A DNA stretch of 51,360 nucleotides from Balneolaceae bacterium (GTDB lineage Bacteria; Bacteroidota; Rhodothermia; Balneolales; Balneolaceae), in the NCBI GenBank assembly GCA_021767245.1, contig JAASTO010000001.1, positions 1-51,360 on the forward strand, read 5' to 3'. Position 1 is the stretch's first letter; each line of letters starts with the position of its first letter. The notes under the pieces were generated by a model. That model searched no databases and was not told the DNA's origin. It worked only from the letters and a program-made list of their open reading frames with translations. Below, one piece after another: positions 8,726 to 16,752 of the stretch. A program made the translations under genes and the position numbers.

Positions 8726-10117
8726 TTAGTTTTGGGTATTATTTTGCATAAGGATGAAAGCATCCTGCAGGCAGGCATCTTCATCACGGCGGGTCACGAT
8801 CTCCCGGAAATTAGCTCCGTCTTCGAAATCGGTTCCGGGGTCAATATCTATACGCATATCGTCCGGATCATTGGATCGGTCAAAGTATTTTTTACCATCC
8901 ACAAAGGTCATTTCAGCCAAGCTGTAAATGCTAAGTGGGTGTCCGCTCCAAACTACCACGTCACCGTGTTTGCCTTCCTCAATGCTTCCCACATAATCAT
9001 CTATACCAAGCTGTATAGCCGGGTGTAGGGTGATCATTTTGATGGCATCATTGACCGTGGTGTTTCCATATCTCACTACTTTAGCGGCTTCATGATTTAA
9101 AGTTCTCAGCAGCTGATTGTTGTCACTGTTGATACTGTTTATCACACCATTGGCGTTCAGAATAGAAGCGTTGTAAGCGGTTGAGTAATAAACCTCAAAC
9201 TTATAGGCCCACCAGTCAGAAAATACGGATGTCATGGCTCCGTTCTTGGCTAATTCAGGAGCCACTTTGAAGGCTTCATTAGCATGCTGAAAAGTGTAAT
9301 TCTTGATACCGTAATCGTTAAAGACACGCATCAGCATTAGGATCTCATCAGCACGGTAAGAGTGACAGTGCACGTAGATCTCACCTTCAATAATATCATT
9401 GAGTACTTCGTAACGCAGGTTTTCTGCTACCGGTACGGGAGGTGTTCCACGTCCTCCGCGATCATACTCAGCTTTTGCTTCCAGGTAGGCTTCCCGCTTA
9501 CGTTTATAATCTAGAGCTTCATCAAAATGATTACGAACAACTTGTTCTACACCCATTCGGGTTCGTGGCTGAATGCCATTTCCCTGACCATGAACCCTTG
9601 TAGGGTTCTCACCAAGGGCAAACTTAATGGTACGCTTGGCTCCTTCAAAACGCATGCCGTCCTGGGTGGTACCGTAACGTAATTTCAGGGTCTCCCCCTG
9701 ACCACCAATTACATTGGCAGAACCATGCATCAGGTGAATTGTTGTTGCTCCACCGGCGAGGGCATGATAGATCCCAACCTCATTCGGGTCCACGGATTCT
9801 TCCATGGTCACCTCGGCGGTCACGGGATTTCGGGCTTCGTTGATATCAACCCCGTTCAAATGTGAATGGGCATCAATGATACCCGGCATCACATATTTAC
9901 CGGTCGCATCTACGGTTTCAACTCCTCTCGGAGCTCTGAGGTCTTTACCAATATTTTCTATGATCCCATCCCTGATCAAAACATCGGTATTTTCAAGATC
10001 ACCGTTCGTTACCGTGATCACAGTTGCATTTTTGATCAGCACAGATCCTTTTTCCTGTGCATGGACAGTGACAACAAAGGTAACTGCCATCACACAAAGT
10101 GTTAGTAATTTCTTCAT
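8726..10117 (-). CDS. Secreted metal-dependent amidohydrolase (imidazolonepropionase-like), active-site-complete paralogue
   Basis: An exported amidohydrolase, 463 aa from the ATG at 10117. It opens with a signal peptide (MKKLLTLCVMAVTFVVTVHA) and keeps the metal motif IIDAHSH (H84, H86), a second His strand (IYVHCHSY), a third (FQHANEA) and a closing block (VGSIEEGKHGDVVVWSGHP). It probably hydrolyses a cyclic amide, dipeptide or related C-N bond in the periplasm; the substrate is not visible. An upstream in-frame ATG at 10132 would overlap the preceding gene by 11 bases. I prefer 10117 because a GGAGAG lies 7 bases before it and the signal peptide then starts cleanly. It is the middle gene of three paralogues and the only one with the full His set, which suggests that the flanking two assist or regulate it. 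Confidence 0.92.
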   Translation of the reverse strand: MKKLLTLCVMAVTFVVTVHAQEKGSVLIKNATVITVTNGDLENTDVLIRDGIIENIGKDLRAPRGVETVDATGKYVMPGIIDAHSHLNGVDINEARNPVTAEVTMEESVDPNEVGIYHALAGGATTIHLMHGSANVIGGQGETLKLRYGTTQDGMRFEGAKRTIKFALGENPTRVHGQGNGIQPRTRMGVEQVVRNHFDEALDYKRKREAYLEAKAEYDRGGRGTPPVPVAENLRYEVLNDIIEGEIYVHCHSYRADEILMLMRVFNDYGIKNYTFQHANEAFKVAPELAKNGAMTSVFSDWWAYKFEVYYSTAYNASILNANGVINSINSDNNQLLRTLNHEAAKVVRYGNTTVNDAIKMITLHPAIQLGIDDYVGSIEEGKHGDVVVWSGHPLSIYSLAEMTFVDGKKYFDRSNDPDDMRIDIDPGTDFEDGANFREIVTRRDEDACLQDAFILMQNNTQN

Positions 10118-10121
10118 TGTG

Positions 10122-11468
10122 TTACTCTCCATTTAATTCGTGAATAATTCCGTTAGTGATATTGTGCAGAACTTTAGCCTTCTCTTCAGACATTTGCTTA
10201 TCAAACACTGAGAAACTGGCATTCTTACCTTTTGTAATGCTTCCATGAGTGTCACTGATACCCAGGATATCAGCCGTATTAGCGGTAAGAACCTGAACAA
10301 GGTTCTGCTCACTCATTCCACTTTCTTCAAGAAGGGTTTCAATTTTACCACTCAGGTCTTTGAGTTCAAGTCCCGCAGAGGCATAACCAACCTGAATCCC
10401 GGCATCCATCAAGCTTTTGATGTTGGCGACTTCCATTTTCCAGGCTTCCAGTTGTTTGTCGCGATAGGCCTGTTCTTCTTCTGAAATCTCCTTTTTCGTT
10501 TCCTCTGAATCAGATTCATCAGACTCTTCTTCTTTCTTCATGTTCTTATACCATTCCGGAGCATCCGTAAAATCTACGCTGGCCAGTACCGGAATATTTC
10601 TTCGCTTCAACTCATCGGCTTTGGCATAGGCCTCCTTTCCGGAAACGATCACCAGATCGAACCCAAATTCATCCTGCAGCTTTAACAAGCGCTCAATATG
10701 CTCTTTTTGATCTACTTCAAAGTATAATGGTACTTCCTTGTTGATCACAGGGAAAAGAGCTTCCAACACGCGACTTCTGTCAGGTGCCGGCATTTCCGGA
10801 TTTTGTGAATAATATTTAATGTGCTGTTGAAGGGCTGTTGCATCAAACATTACCTGTCTGAATTTGGCCATCACTCCCATTAAGGTAGAAGGATAGGCTC
10901 CACTGCCCCAGCCACCCGGAGCAGTATCAAATGAACCGGCCATACCAACCTTATCAGATAACAACTCAACACTATTATGATCATCCGACAGATAGAAAAT
11001 CTCAACGCTTCCCGGAAGCATGTATCCGTTTGGATATAAAGCAGCCGTTGTAAAACCGGCTTTGAGGGCCGCTTCAAAACTTTTGTCTTCAGTAAGTAAT
11101 TCTGAAGGGTTCCTCTCCGGCTGAATGCCTGCACGATCATAGGGTGGATTACCCGGATCCTCGAGATCAGGTAAATTACTTGGCAGCTCAGGGCTTCCCC
11201 AGATCGCGTAACCATCTATAAAACCCGGATAAACATGGAGGCTGTCTCCTCCATCGATCTCATAGGCATCAAATGGAATAGTTAGGTTGGTTCCAACAGC
11301 TTCGATCACACCATTCCGCCAGACAATTGTGGCGGATTCAGTAACGGAGCCGTCGGCATTATGAATAGTCACGTTCTTCAGCGCATATGCCGGTGTGGTT
11401 TGTGCAAATACTTGCTGCACTCCCATCCCCCAAAATAACAGCGCTGTTATTAGAAATGTTTTTCTCAT
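10122..11468 (-). CDS. Secreted amidohydrolase-fold protein without HxH motif (degenerate paralogue)
   Basis: A 448-aa exported protein and the first gene of the three-gene amidohydrolase operon. A signal peptide (MRKTFLITALLFWGMGVQQVFA) precedes the beta-sandwich start ALKNVTIHNADGS. The entry motif is GFIDGYAIWG, so the HxH pair is Tyr87/Ile89. The strands where further His ligands are expected read VPLYFEVDQKEHI and LVIVSGKEAY. A charged linker (KKEEESDESDSEETKKE) breaks the barrel region around residue 305. The closing segment HGSITKGKNASFSVFDK confirms the family. With the ligands gone it is probably non-catalytic. Its 3' end carries the GGAGAG ribosome site of the next gene, so translation of the two is likely coupled. 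Confidence 0.87.
   Translation of the reverse strand: MRKTFLITALLFWGMGVQQVFAQTTPAYALKNVTIHNADGSVTESATIVWRNGVIEAVGTNLTIPFDAYEIDGGDSLHVYPGFIDGYAIWGSPELPSNLPDLEDPGNPPYDRAGIQPERNPSELLTEDKSFEAALKAGFTTAALYPNGYMLPGSVEIFYLSDDHNSVELLSDKVGMAGSFDTAPGGWGSGAYPSTLMGVMAKFRQVMFDATALQQHIKYYSQNPEMPAPDRSRVLEALFPVINKEVPLYFEVDQKEHIERLLKLQDEFGFDLVIVSGKEAYAKADELKRRNIPVLASVDFTDAPEWYKNMKKEEESDESDSEETKKEISEEEQAYRDKQLEAWKMEVANIKSLMDAGIQVGYASAGLELKDLSGKIETLLEESGMSEQNLVQVLTANTADILGISDTHGSITKGKNASFSVFDKQMSEEKAKVLHNITNGIIHELNGE
10125..10130 (-). promoter_or_regulatory. Shine-Dalgarno site GGAGAG setting the start of the middle amidohydrolase
   Basis: GGAGAG lies within the last codons of the upstream amidohydrolase, 7 bases before the ATG at 10117. 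It favours that ATG over the overlapping one at 10132, whose own bases form part of the site. Confidence 0.6.
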
Positions 11469-11664
11469 AGCAGACGATAAAGTTAAAGTTTCGAATCATC
11501 GAAATAACTGCATTAATTTGATAGTAATAAAGGACATCCTATCTAAATTTTGTAAATGTTATGCATAGCCTGCCATTGTCTGAGTTGAGCAGACGGGATT
11601 CTATGATATCAGACTTTAGATAAGAAGTGTAAATGAGTTACTTAAAATTGAGGCGATCAAAGGA

Positions 11665-12198
11665 TCACTCAAACAAAGATGCTGAGTTAAGCACTTGCCA
11701 GTAATTGGGATTGGGACTAAGCTCCGATCTGAAAACATCTTTTGCATCTGCCTTTGAGATCGAAACTTTAACATATCCCCTGAAGAATCCGTCTTTCTCA
11801 ACAGCTGATTTGTTAGATACAGCACCTTCACCTTCAATAGCCTGACTGGCATTTCGTAACAGGATCAAAAATTCCGGTGAGTCAACCGTATCATTTCCGC
11901 TTTCAGAAATGGATTTCCGGGTTTCTTCTACCAACTCAGACACGCCTGTTTCCAGATTTACATGGGCCTGAAGCTCTGCATTTCTGATGGCTGAGATCGA
12001 GTCACCTGCTACGGCTTCCCCATAACCGGTAAAGGATGTGGAGTCTGACTCAAAAGCTTTGGATTGATACCACGATGGGAAATCCGGTGTATCCGGTTCG
12101 GTTTGTTGAGGTGTAGTAGTGGTTTCTGTGGATGCGCAGCCGGATACTGCAACAGTTAGAGCCGTTATGACGATGAATAGTCTGAAAATTTTTATCAT
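11665..12198 (-). CDS. LPP20-like lipoprotein
   Basis: A 177-aa predicted lipoprotein. The signal segment ends in the lipobox AVSGC, with Cys21 as the modified residue, followed by a Thr/Pro/Gln linker. The body has the LPP20-type pattern: a tryptophan-containing start (FPSWYQSKAF), a GYGEAVAGDS segment, then a helix with regularly spaced Ala (SAIRNAELQAHVNLE). LPP20-type proteins are small envelope lipoproteins of unclear function. The start overlaps the stop of the HtrA-type protease by 4 bases, so it is the last gene of the 16638-11665 operon, and a role in envelope stress beside that protease is plausible but not shown. About 195 non-coding bases follow before the amidohydrolase start, with no convincing terminator. 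Confidence 0.75.
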   Translation of the reverse strand: MIKIFRLFIVITALTVAVSGCASTETTTTPQQTEPDTPDFPSWYQSKAFESDSTSFTGYGEAVAGDSISAIRNAELQAHVNLETGVSELVEETRKSISESGNDTVDSPEFLILLRNASQAIEGEGAVSNKSAVEKDGFFRGYVKVSISKADAKDVFRSELSPNPNYWQVLNSASLFE

Positions 12199-13748
12199 TG
12201 ATCTTTTTCTAACCGGATATAGCCTGACGCTCCTTCATCATCTTTGTAACGAAGGGTTACCGATCGGTTTGAAGTTAAATTTTGGGTCAGAAGTTCTTCT
12301 AATCTCCCGAGATTCTCAACCTTTATTCCATCTATTTCTGTGATCTGATAATCTTCTCTCATTCCCCGGTTCCAGGCTTCCGAATATTTGTACACATGAT
12401 GCACAAAAATATCTTGTTCTGACGGGTCTTCGGGATTAGCAATTCCGATCAGCCTGAACCCAAGTTCAAATTCCTTGTACTCAACACCACCATTATTGCC
12501 TTCGGGTATTTCATTGGGTATTAGATTCTCTTCGTTGGCGGCTATTTCAGGAATTTCCTCAGGTTCCTGAAGTTTGAGTGGTACTTCACGATCGAAGACC
12601 TCGCCGTCCCGTAAGATGGTCAGCCTTACATTTTCACCGGGACTCAAAACAGCCACCTGTTGCTGAAGTTGATTTGCCTCGTTCACTTCAACACCATTTA
12701 CACGAAGCACGACATCACCCGATATCAACCCAGATTCAGAGGCTGCTCCATCTCTGCTGACTGATAAAATTTCGACGCCCCTAACCGTTTCCATACCTTT
12801 TTCCACCGCACGGTTGTAATCAACAGCCGCAATGGACACTCCCAATAAGGCTCGCTGAACCTGACCATATTCTATAATATCCTGAGCAACCTTTATGGCA
12901 AGATTACTCGGTACTGCAAACCCATAACCCTGATAGGTTCCGGTTTGTGAAGCTATGGCCGTGTTAATACCTATCAGTTGACCACTTGTATTCACCAATG
13001 CCCCACCGCTATTCCCTTTGTTGATGGCTGCATCTGTTTGAATGAAGCTCTCTATACGCATTCTGTCATTAATGATCTGAACATCCCGGCTTAGTGCGCT
13101 GACAATACCGGCCGTTACAGTAGAGCGTAACCGGAATGGATTTCCTATAGCTAACACCCATTCACCCACGTCGATCGTTTCTGAATCACCAACGGTCACT
13201 TTTGGGAGGCCTGTCCCTTTGATCTTAATGACCGCCAGGTCAGTGCTGGTATCAAAACCAACCATTTGTGCCGGATATTCCCGTTTGTCACTCAGAACCA
13301 CATTCAGGCCATTTTCAACAGCCCCTTCTACCACGTGGTGATTAGTCAGGATATAACCATCAGAGGTGATCAAAACTCCGGAGCCAACCGTTCGTGCTCG
13401 CTGAGGCATCAACCGATCCCAGATACTTTCATCGTCTTCCAGGTCTTCTTCCTCGAACCGATGATTTTCATCATTAGGAATAGTTCCCTCAATTGGGACG
13501 ATCGCTTCGATATATACTACCGTAGGCGTAACCTCTTCCGCGATCTTACGGAATAGGAAACGGGCATCAGAGTTTTCAAGGGCTTCATCACTGATAAATG
13601 GATCGGTACTTCGGTTGATCTCAGTCACCCGCACTTCTGATAATGGAGCAAGTTCTTTGTTTATAGAATACAGTGCGATCAAAGTGCCTATGGTGACACC
13701 TATCATCAGCAATAAAATTCCTGTAAGGATCAGATCTTTTCGTTTCAT
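12195..13748 (-). CDS. HtrA/DegP-type periplasmic serine protease with two PDZ domains
   Basis: A 517-aa membrane-anchored or secreted S1C protease. One hydrophobic segment (residues 7-28) precedes the trypsin-like domain. The triad is visible: His138 in TNHHVV, Asp170 in STDLAV and Ser247 in GNSGG. A first PDZ domain covers about 295-395 (LLGVSIAAVDYN; GLISGDVVLRVNGVEV) and a second, more diverged one about 425-510 (FRLIGIANPEDPSEQ; ITEIDGIKVENL). The family degrades or refolds damaged envelope proteins. An acidic insert (HRFEEEDLEDDESIWDRL) before the catalytic core resembles the LA-loop region of DegP. It follows recO by 6 bases and overlaps the lipoprotein gene by 4. I left the symbol blank because DegP, DegQ and DegS cannot be told apart here. 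Confidence 0.93.
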   Translation of the reverse strand: MKRKDLILTGILLLMIGVTIGTLIALYSINKELAPLSEVRVTEINRSTDPFISDEALENSDARFLFRKIAEEVTPTVVYIEAIVPIEGTIPNDENHRFEEEDLEDDESIWDRLMPQRARTVGSGVLITSDGYILTNHHVVEGAVENGLNVVLSDKREYPAQMVGFDTSTDLAVIKIKGTGLPKVTVGDSETIDVGEWVLAIGNPFRLRSTVTAGIVSALSRDVQIINDRMRIESFIQTDAAINKGNSGGALVNTSGQLIGINTAIASQTGTYQGYGFAVPSNLAIKVAQDIIEYGQVQRALLGVSIAAVDYNRAVEKGMETVRGVEILSVSRDGAASESGLISGDVVLRVNGVEVNEANQLQQQVAVLSPGENVRLTILRDGEVFDREVPLKLQEPEEIPEIAANEENLIPNEIPEGNNGGVEYKEFELGFRLIGIANPEDPSEQDIFVHHVYKYSEAWNRGMREDYQITEIDGIKVENLGRLEELLTQNLTSNRSVTLRYKDDEGASGYIRLEKDQ

Positions 13749-13754
13749 AATAAA

Positions 13755-14489
13755 TCAGATTAATAGCATCTGTTCGAAGATAGAATCAGATTTTCGCTCC
13801 TGGTATCCTTCAATATGATATTTAAAATATACATCCAAATGATGAACAAGTTGTTTCAACTCTCCGTTGCCAAAATGAACGTCAAATATTTTACTGTTTC
13901 TGCCAGCCATAGCCAAGACCATAAATTGTGTTTGGGCAACTGTTAGTTTATAAGATAATTCATCCTCAGAATGTTCCGAGAGATTACCGCTCGATATGTT
14001 GAGGTATGCATTTACAGGAATTTCTTCCATGCTGCTCACCAGACCAAAACCAATAATATCGGCTAACCTGATCTGCACGTACGCAAAAAGCGAGGCATAA
14101 GTTTCTTCCGAGCTGCCAAGCCACTTTATGAAGGTCATAACAAAATCAAAGACCGGTTCATTTACTTCATGTTCATGAACTACCTGTGATATTAACTCAA
14201 GGGTGGCATATAAAATTGCTGTCTTTTCCAGATCGGTTCTGAAACTTTGATCTGAATAGTAAATGGAAGCTTCTGTCAGGGTTTGAACTCCACGTGATTG
14301 TTTATAATAGTAAACTACATCCATTACGGCCCCGGTTTCCAGAATCCCGGCCAGCTTATTTTTTGGCTTTTTTGCCCCCTTGGCAATGAGTGCGATCTTT
14401 CCGTGCTCTTCAGACAGAACCGTAATTATCTTACTTGATTCCTGATAATCTATGACCCTTAAAATAATTGCTTTGGTGTGTACGATCAT
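13755..14489 (-). CDS. recO: DNA repair protein RecO
   Basis: A 244-aa protein of normal RecO length. The N-terminal OB-fold begins MIVHTKAIILRVIDYQESS and continues with ITVLSEEHGKIALIAKGAKK, the most conserved part of the family. It is followed by GILETGAVMDVVYYYKQSRG and a helical C-terminal part. RecO loads RecA on SSB-coated DNA together with RecR in the RecF pathway. The zinc-finger Cys residues of some RecO proteins are absent, as in many relatives. The start overlaps the stop of the membrane-protein gene by 4 bases (ATGA) and the stop is 6 bases before the HtrA gene, so it is read within a mixed operon. Confidence 0.92.
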   Translation of the reverse strand: MIVHTKAIILRVIDYQESSKIITVLSEEHGKIALIAKGAKKPKNKLAGILETGAVMDVVYYYKQSRGVQTLTEASIYYSDQSFRTDLEKTAILYATLELISQVVHEHEVNEPVFDFVMTFIKWLGSSEETYASLFAYVQIRLADIIGFGLVSSMEEIPVNAYLNISSGNLSEHSEDELSYKLTVAQTQFMVLAMAGRNSKIFDVHFGNGELKQLVHHLDVYFKYHIEGYQERKSDSIFEQMLLI

Positions 14490-14977
14490 GTCTCAATGAA
14501 CTCAATCCTGAAATTAAAGTAAATATCGAGCCTTTCCTTCAACACATCGAAAATTTCATAAACCTCTTCGAGTTCCTCATTTTCTGCTTTCACTATGCGA
14601 ACGTAACCATTTTTGGTGAGCAGGTCTAACGTAAACCACTCGGTTGGCTTCATGCCTTTTCCAAATAAAGCCCGACCGCTGTCCATATTCGAAAGTAAAA
14701 TTTCATCGATCTCACCGAATCCCAAGGTCTGAATTTTTAAACGAAAGTAACCGAAGAATTTGTAGTACTTGGTAAGCGTGTAGCTATCAGTATCGAATTC
14801 AAATTCATACCGTGAAAAGATCTTCTGCAGCACCGCAAAAGCAAAAATGAAAAAGAACAGAGCAAACACAAACCCAAGTATAAAACTCGAAAAAAAGAGC
14901 AGGAAGTCGATCAGTGTGAAACTGGATTCAACTCCCAGAAATACAATATTACGGTCTTTATGCAGGTCGTAATTCAA
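14486..14977 (-). CDS. Small membrane protein of unknown function
   Basis: A protein of about 163 aa with two closely spaced hydrophobic stretches near the N-terminus (FTLIDFLLFFSSFILGFVFA and LFFFIFAFAVLQ) and then a soluble C-terminal part that resembles a PH-like or bPH domain (EFEFDTDSYTLTKYYKF; GFGEIDEILLSN; WFTLDLLTKNGYVRIV). I do not recognise the family. An upstream ATG at 15064 would make 192 aa but overlap the carboxyltransferase gene by 58 bases and add a hydrophilic stretch that is just that gene in another frame. I therefore prefer the TTG at 14977, though this is uncertain. The stop overlaps the recO start by 4 bases. Confidence 0.6.
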   Translation of the reverse strand: MNYDLHKDRNIVFLGVESSFTLIDFLLFFSSFILGFVFALFFFIFAFAVLQKIFSRYEFEFDTDSYTLTKYYKFFGYFRLKIQTLGFGEIDEILLSNMDSGRALFGKGMKPTEWFTLDLLTKNGYVRIVKAENEELEEVYEIFDVLKERLDIYFNFRIEFIET

Positions 14978-15006
14978 TGAGTAGCTTTGCTCTTGGTCAC
15001 TGTTCT

Positions 15007-16638
15007 CTATGTTTGAATGACACCGGTTTTGAATTCCTCGATCTCCGGATTCAGGTTGGCACAACTGATGGCTTTGGAAATGCGATCACGCGTTTCAAGG
15101 GGATTGATGATCCCATCTACCCACAAACGTGAGGCGGCGTATCGGACATCCGTCTGATGGTCGTAGCGATCACTGATCTCTTTCATGATCTTTTCCTGTT
15201 CCTCTTCACTGACTTCCTTGCCTTTCTTCTTCATCGCAGCTACCTGTATTTGCATCAAAGTTTTTGAAGCAGATGCCCCACTCATAACTGCGATCTTGGC
15301 CGTTGGCCATGCATACATGAACCGTGGATCATACGCCCGGCCACACATGGCATAGTTTCCCGCACCGTAGCTGTTACCGGTCACAATGGTGATCTTTGGT
15401 ACGGTACTGTTACTCATGGCGTTCACCATTTTGGCTCCATCCTTGATGATCCCGCCGTGTTCACTGCGCTTGCCTATCATAAAACCGGTCACATCCTGAA
15501 AGAAGATCAATGGAATTTTCTTCTGATTGCAATTCATGATGAACCGGGCAGCTTTATCAGCACTGTCTGAATAGATCACTCCGCCGATCTGCATCTCTCC
15601 CTGCTTGGTCCGGTTGATATTTCGCTGATTAGCAACGATCCCAACGCTCCAGCCATCAATCCGGGCATAACCGGTGATCAATGTTTGCCCATATCCTTTC
15701 TTAAATTCGGTAAAGCTGTCTTCATCAACGATACAATCCAGAATGTCGTATGTGTCATAGGGGCTGGTTCGTGATTCAGGAAGAATATCAAAGATATCAC
15801 TGGCCGGACGTTTAGGGTCTTTTGCTTCCTTGCGATTGAATCCTGCGGTCTCAAATGGCCCAAGCTTATCAACCAGGTCCCGTATAGTGGCCAGGCATTC
15901 TTCGTCATCTTCCATTTTATAATCGGTTACGCCAGAGATCTCGGTATGTGTGGTAGCCCCTCCCAGGGTTTCATTATCCACGTCTTCACCAATGGCAGCT
16001 TTCACCAGGTAACTTCCAGCCAGAAATACACTCCCGGTTCCATCCACGATCAGCGCTTCATCACTCATAATAGGCAGATATGCTCCGCCGGCCACGCAGC
16101 TTCCCATGATCGCTGCGATCTGAGGAATGCCTTTAGCGGATATCACCGCATTATTTCTGAACATTCTCCCAAAGTGATCTTTATCCGGAAAGATCTCATC
16201 CTGCATAGGCAGAAATACACCGGCAGAATCCACCAAATAGATCAATGGAATATGGTTTTCAATGGCGATCTCCTGCGCTCTCAAATTCTTTTTGGCTGTG
16301 ATCGGGAACCAGGCTCCGGCTTTCACTGTGGCGTCGTTCGCAACGATCATGCATTTACGTCCACTTACCTCTCCAATTCCGGTGATCACACCACCTGCAG
16401 GACATCCCCCCTGCTCTTCGTACATTTCATATCCGGCCCAAAGACCAAGTTCGTAGAAATCTGAGTCTTCATCAGTGAGAAGTTTTATGCGTTCTCTGGC
16501 TGTTAACTTACCTTTACCGTGTTCCCTATCAATGCGTTTCTGACCTCCACCCAGTTTGATCTGACCTTCAATTTCTCCAAATTCCTCGATTAGTTGGTGA
16601 AGCCAGTTTTTGGTAGCGCTTCCGGTTGATGTACTCAT
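15007..16638 (-). CDS. Acyl-CoA carboxylase carboxyltransferase (beta) subunit, methylcrotonyl/geranyl-CoA type
   Basis: A 543-aa biotin-dependent carboxyltransferase with the two crotonase-like halves of the beta subunit. Family marks are the KLTARERIKLL segment near residue 45, the GGCPAGGVITGIG segment, the oxyanion-hole glycines in SCVAGGAYLPIM and GNSYGAGNYAMCG, and FQDVTGFMIGKRSEHGG. The last and the GVTDYKMEDDEE block fit methylcrotonyl-CoA or geranyl-CoA carboxylase better than propionyl-CoA carboxylase. It transfers CO2 from carboxybiotin to a branched acyl-CoA, as in leucine or terpenoid breakdown. No biotin-carboxylase alpha subunit is in this window, so it must be encoded elsewhere. 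The start is divergent from the GWxTD gene; downstream the gene leads into the membrane protein and recO. Confidence 0.9.
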   Translation of the reverse strand: MSTSTGSATKNWLHQLIEEFGEIEGQIKLGGGQKRIDREHGKGKLTARERIKLLTDEDSDFYELGLWAGYEMYEEQGGCPAGGVITGIGEVSGRKCMIVANDATVKAGAWFPITAKKNLRAQEIAIENHIPLIYLVDSAGVFLPMQDEIFPDKDHFGRMFRNNAVISAKGIPQIAAIMGSCVAGGAYLPIMSDEALIVDGTGSVFLAGSYLVKAAIGEDVDNETLGGATTHTEISGVTDYKMEDDEECLATIRDLVDKLGPFETAGFNRKEAKDPKRPASDIFDILPESRTSPYDTYDILDCIVDEDSFTEFKKGYGQTLITGYARIDGWSVGIVANQRNINRTKQGEMQIGGVIYSDSADKAARFIMNCNQKKIPLIFFQDVTGFMIGKRSEHGGIIKDGAKMVNAMSNSTVPKITIVTGNSYGAGNYAMCGRAYDPRFMYAWPTAKIAVMSGASASKTLMQIQVAAMKKKGKEVSEEEQEKIMKEISDRYDHQTDVRYAASRLWVDGIINPLETRDRISKAISCANLNPEIEEFKTGVIQT

Positions 16639-16752
16639 AAACAGGTGAATTTTACTTTTATAATGATTAATGAAATGGTGCGTTGAAAATAGGGATTATA
16701 TTTAATCAGTAAACCCCGATATTCAATAAATTCATTCAAAAGGTTTTAAAGT

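Noticed and set aside
14978..15064. Upstream ATG extension of the small membrane protein
   Set aside because: It would overlap the carboxyltransferase gene by 58 bases, and the added residues are that gene read in another frame; kept only as an alternative start.
15946..16464. A 172-aa plus-strand frame
   Set aside because: It is antisense to the carboxyltransferase gene, whose family assignment is clear.
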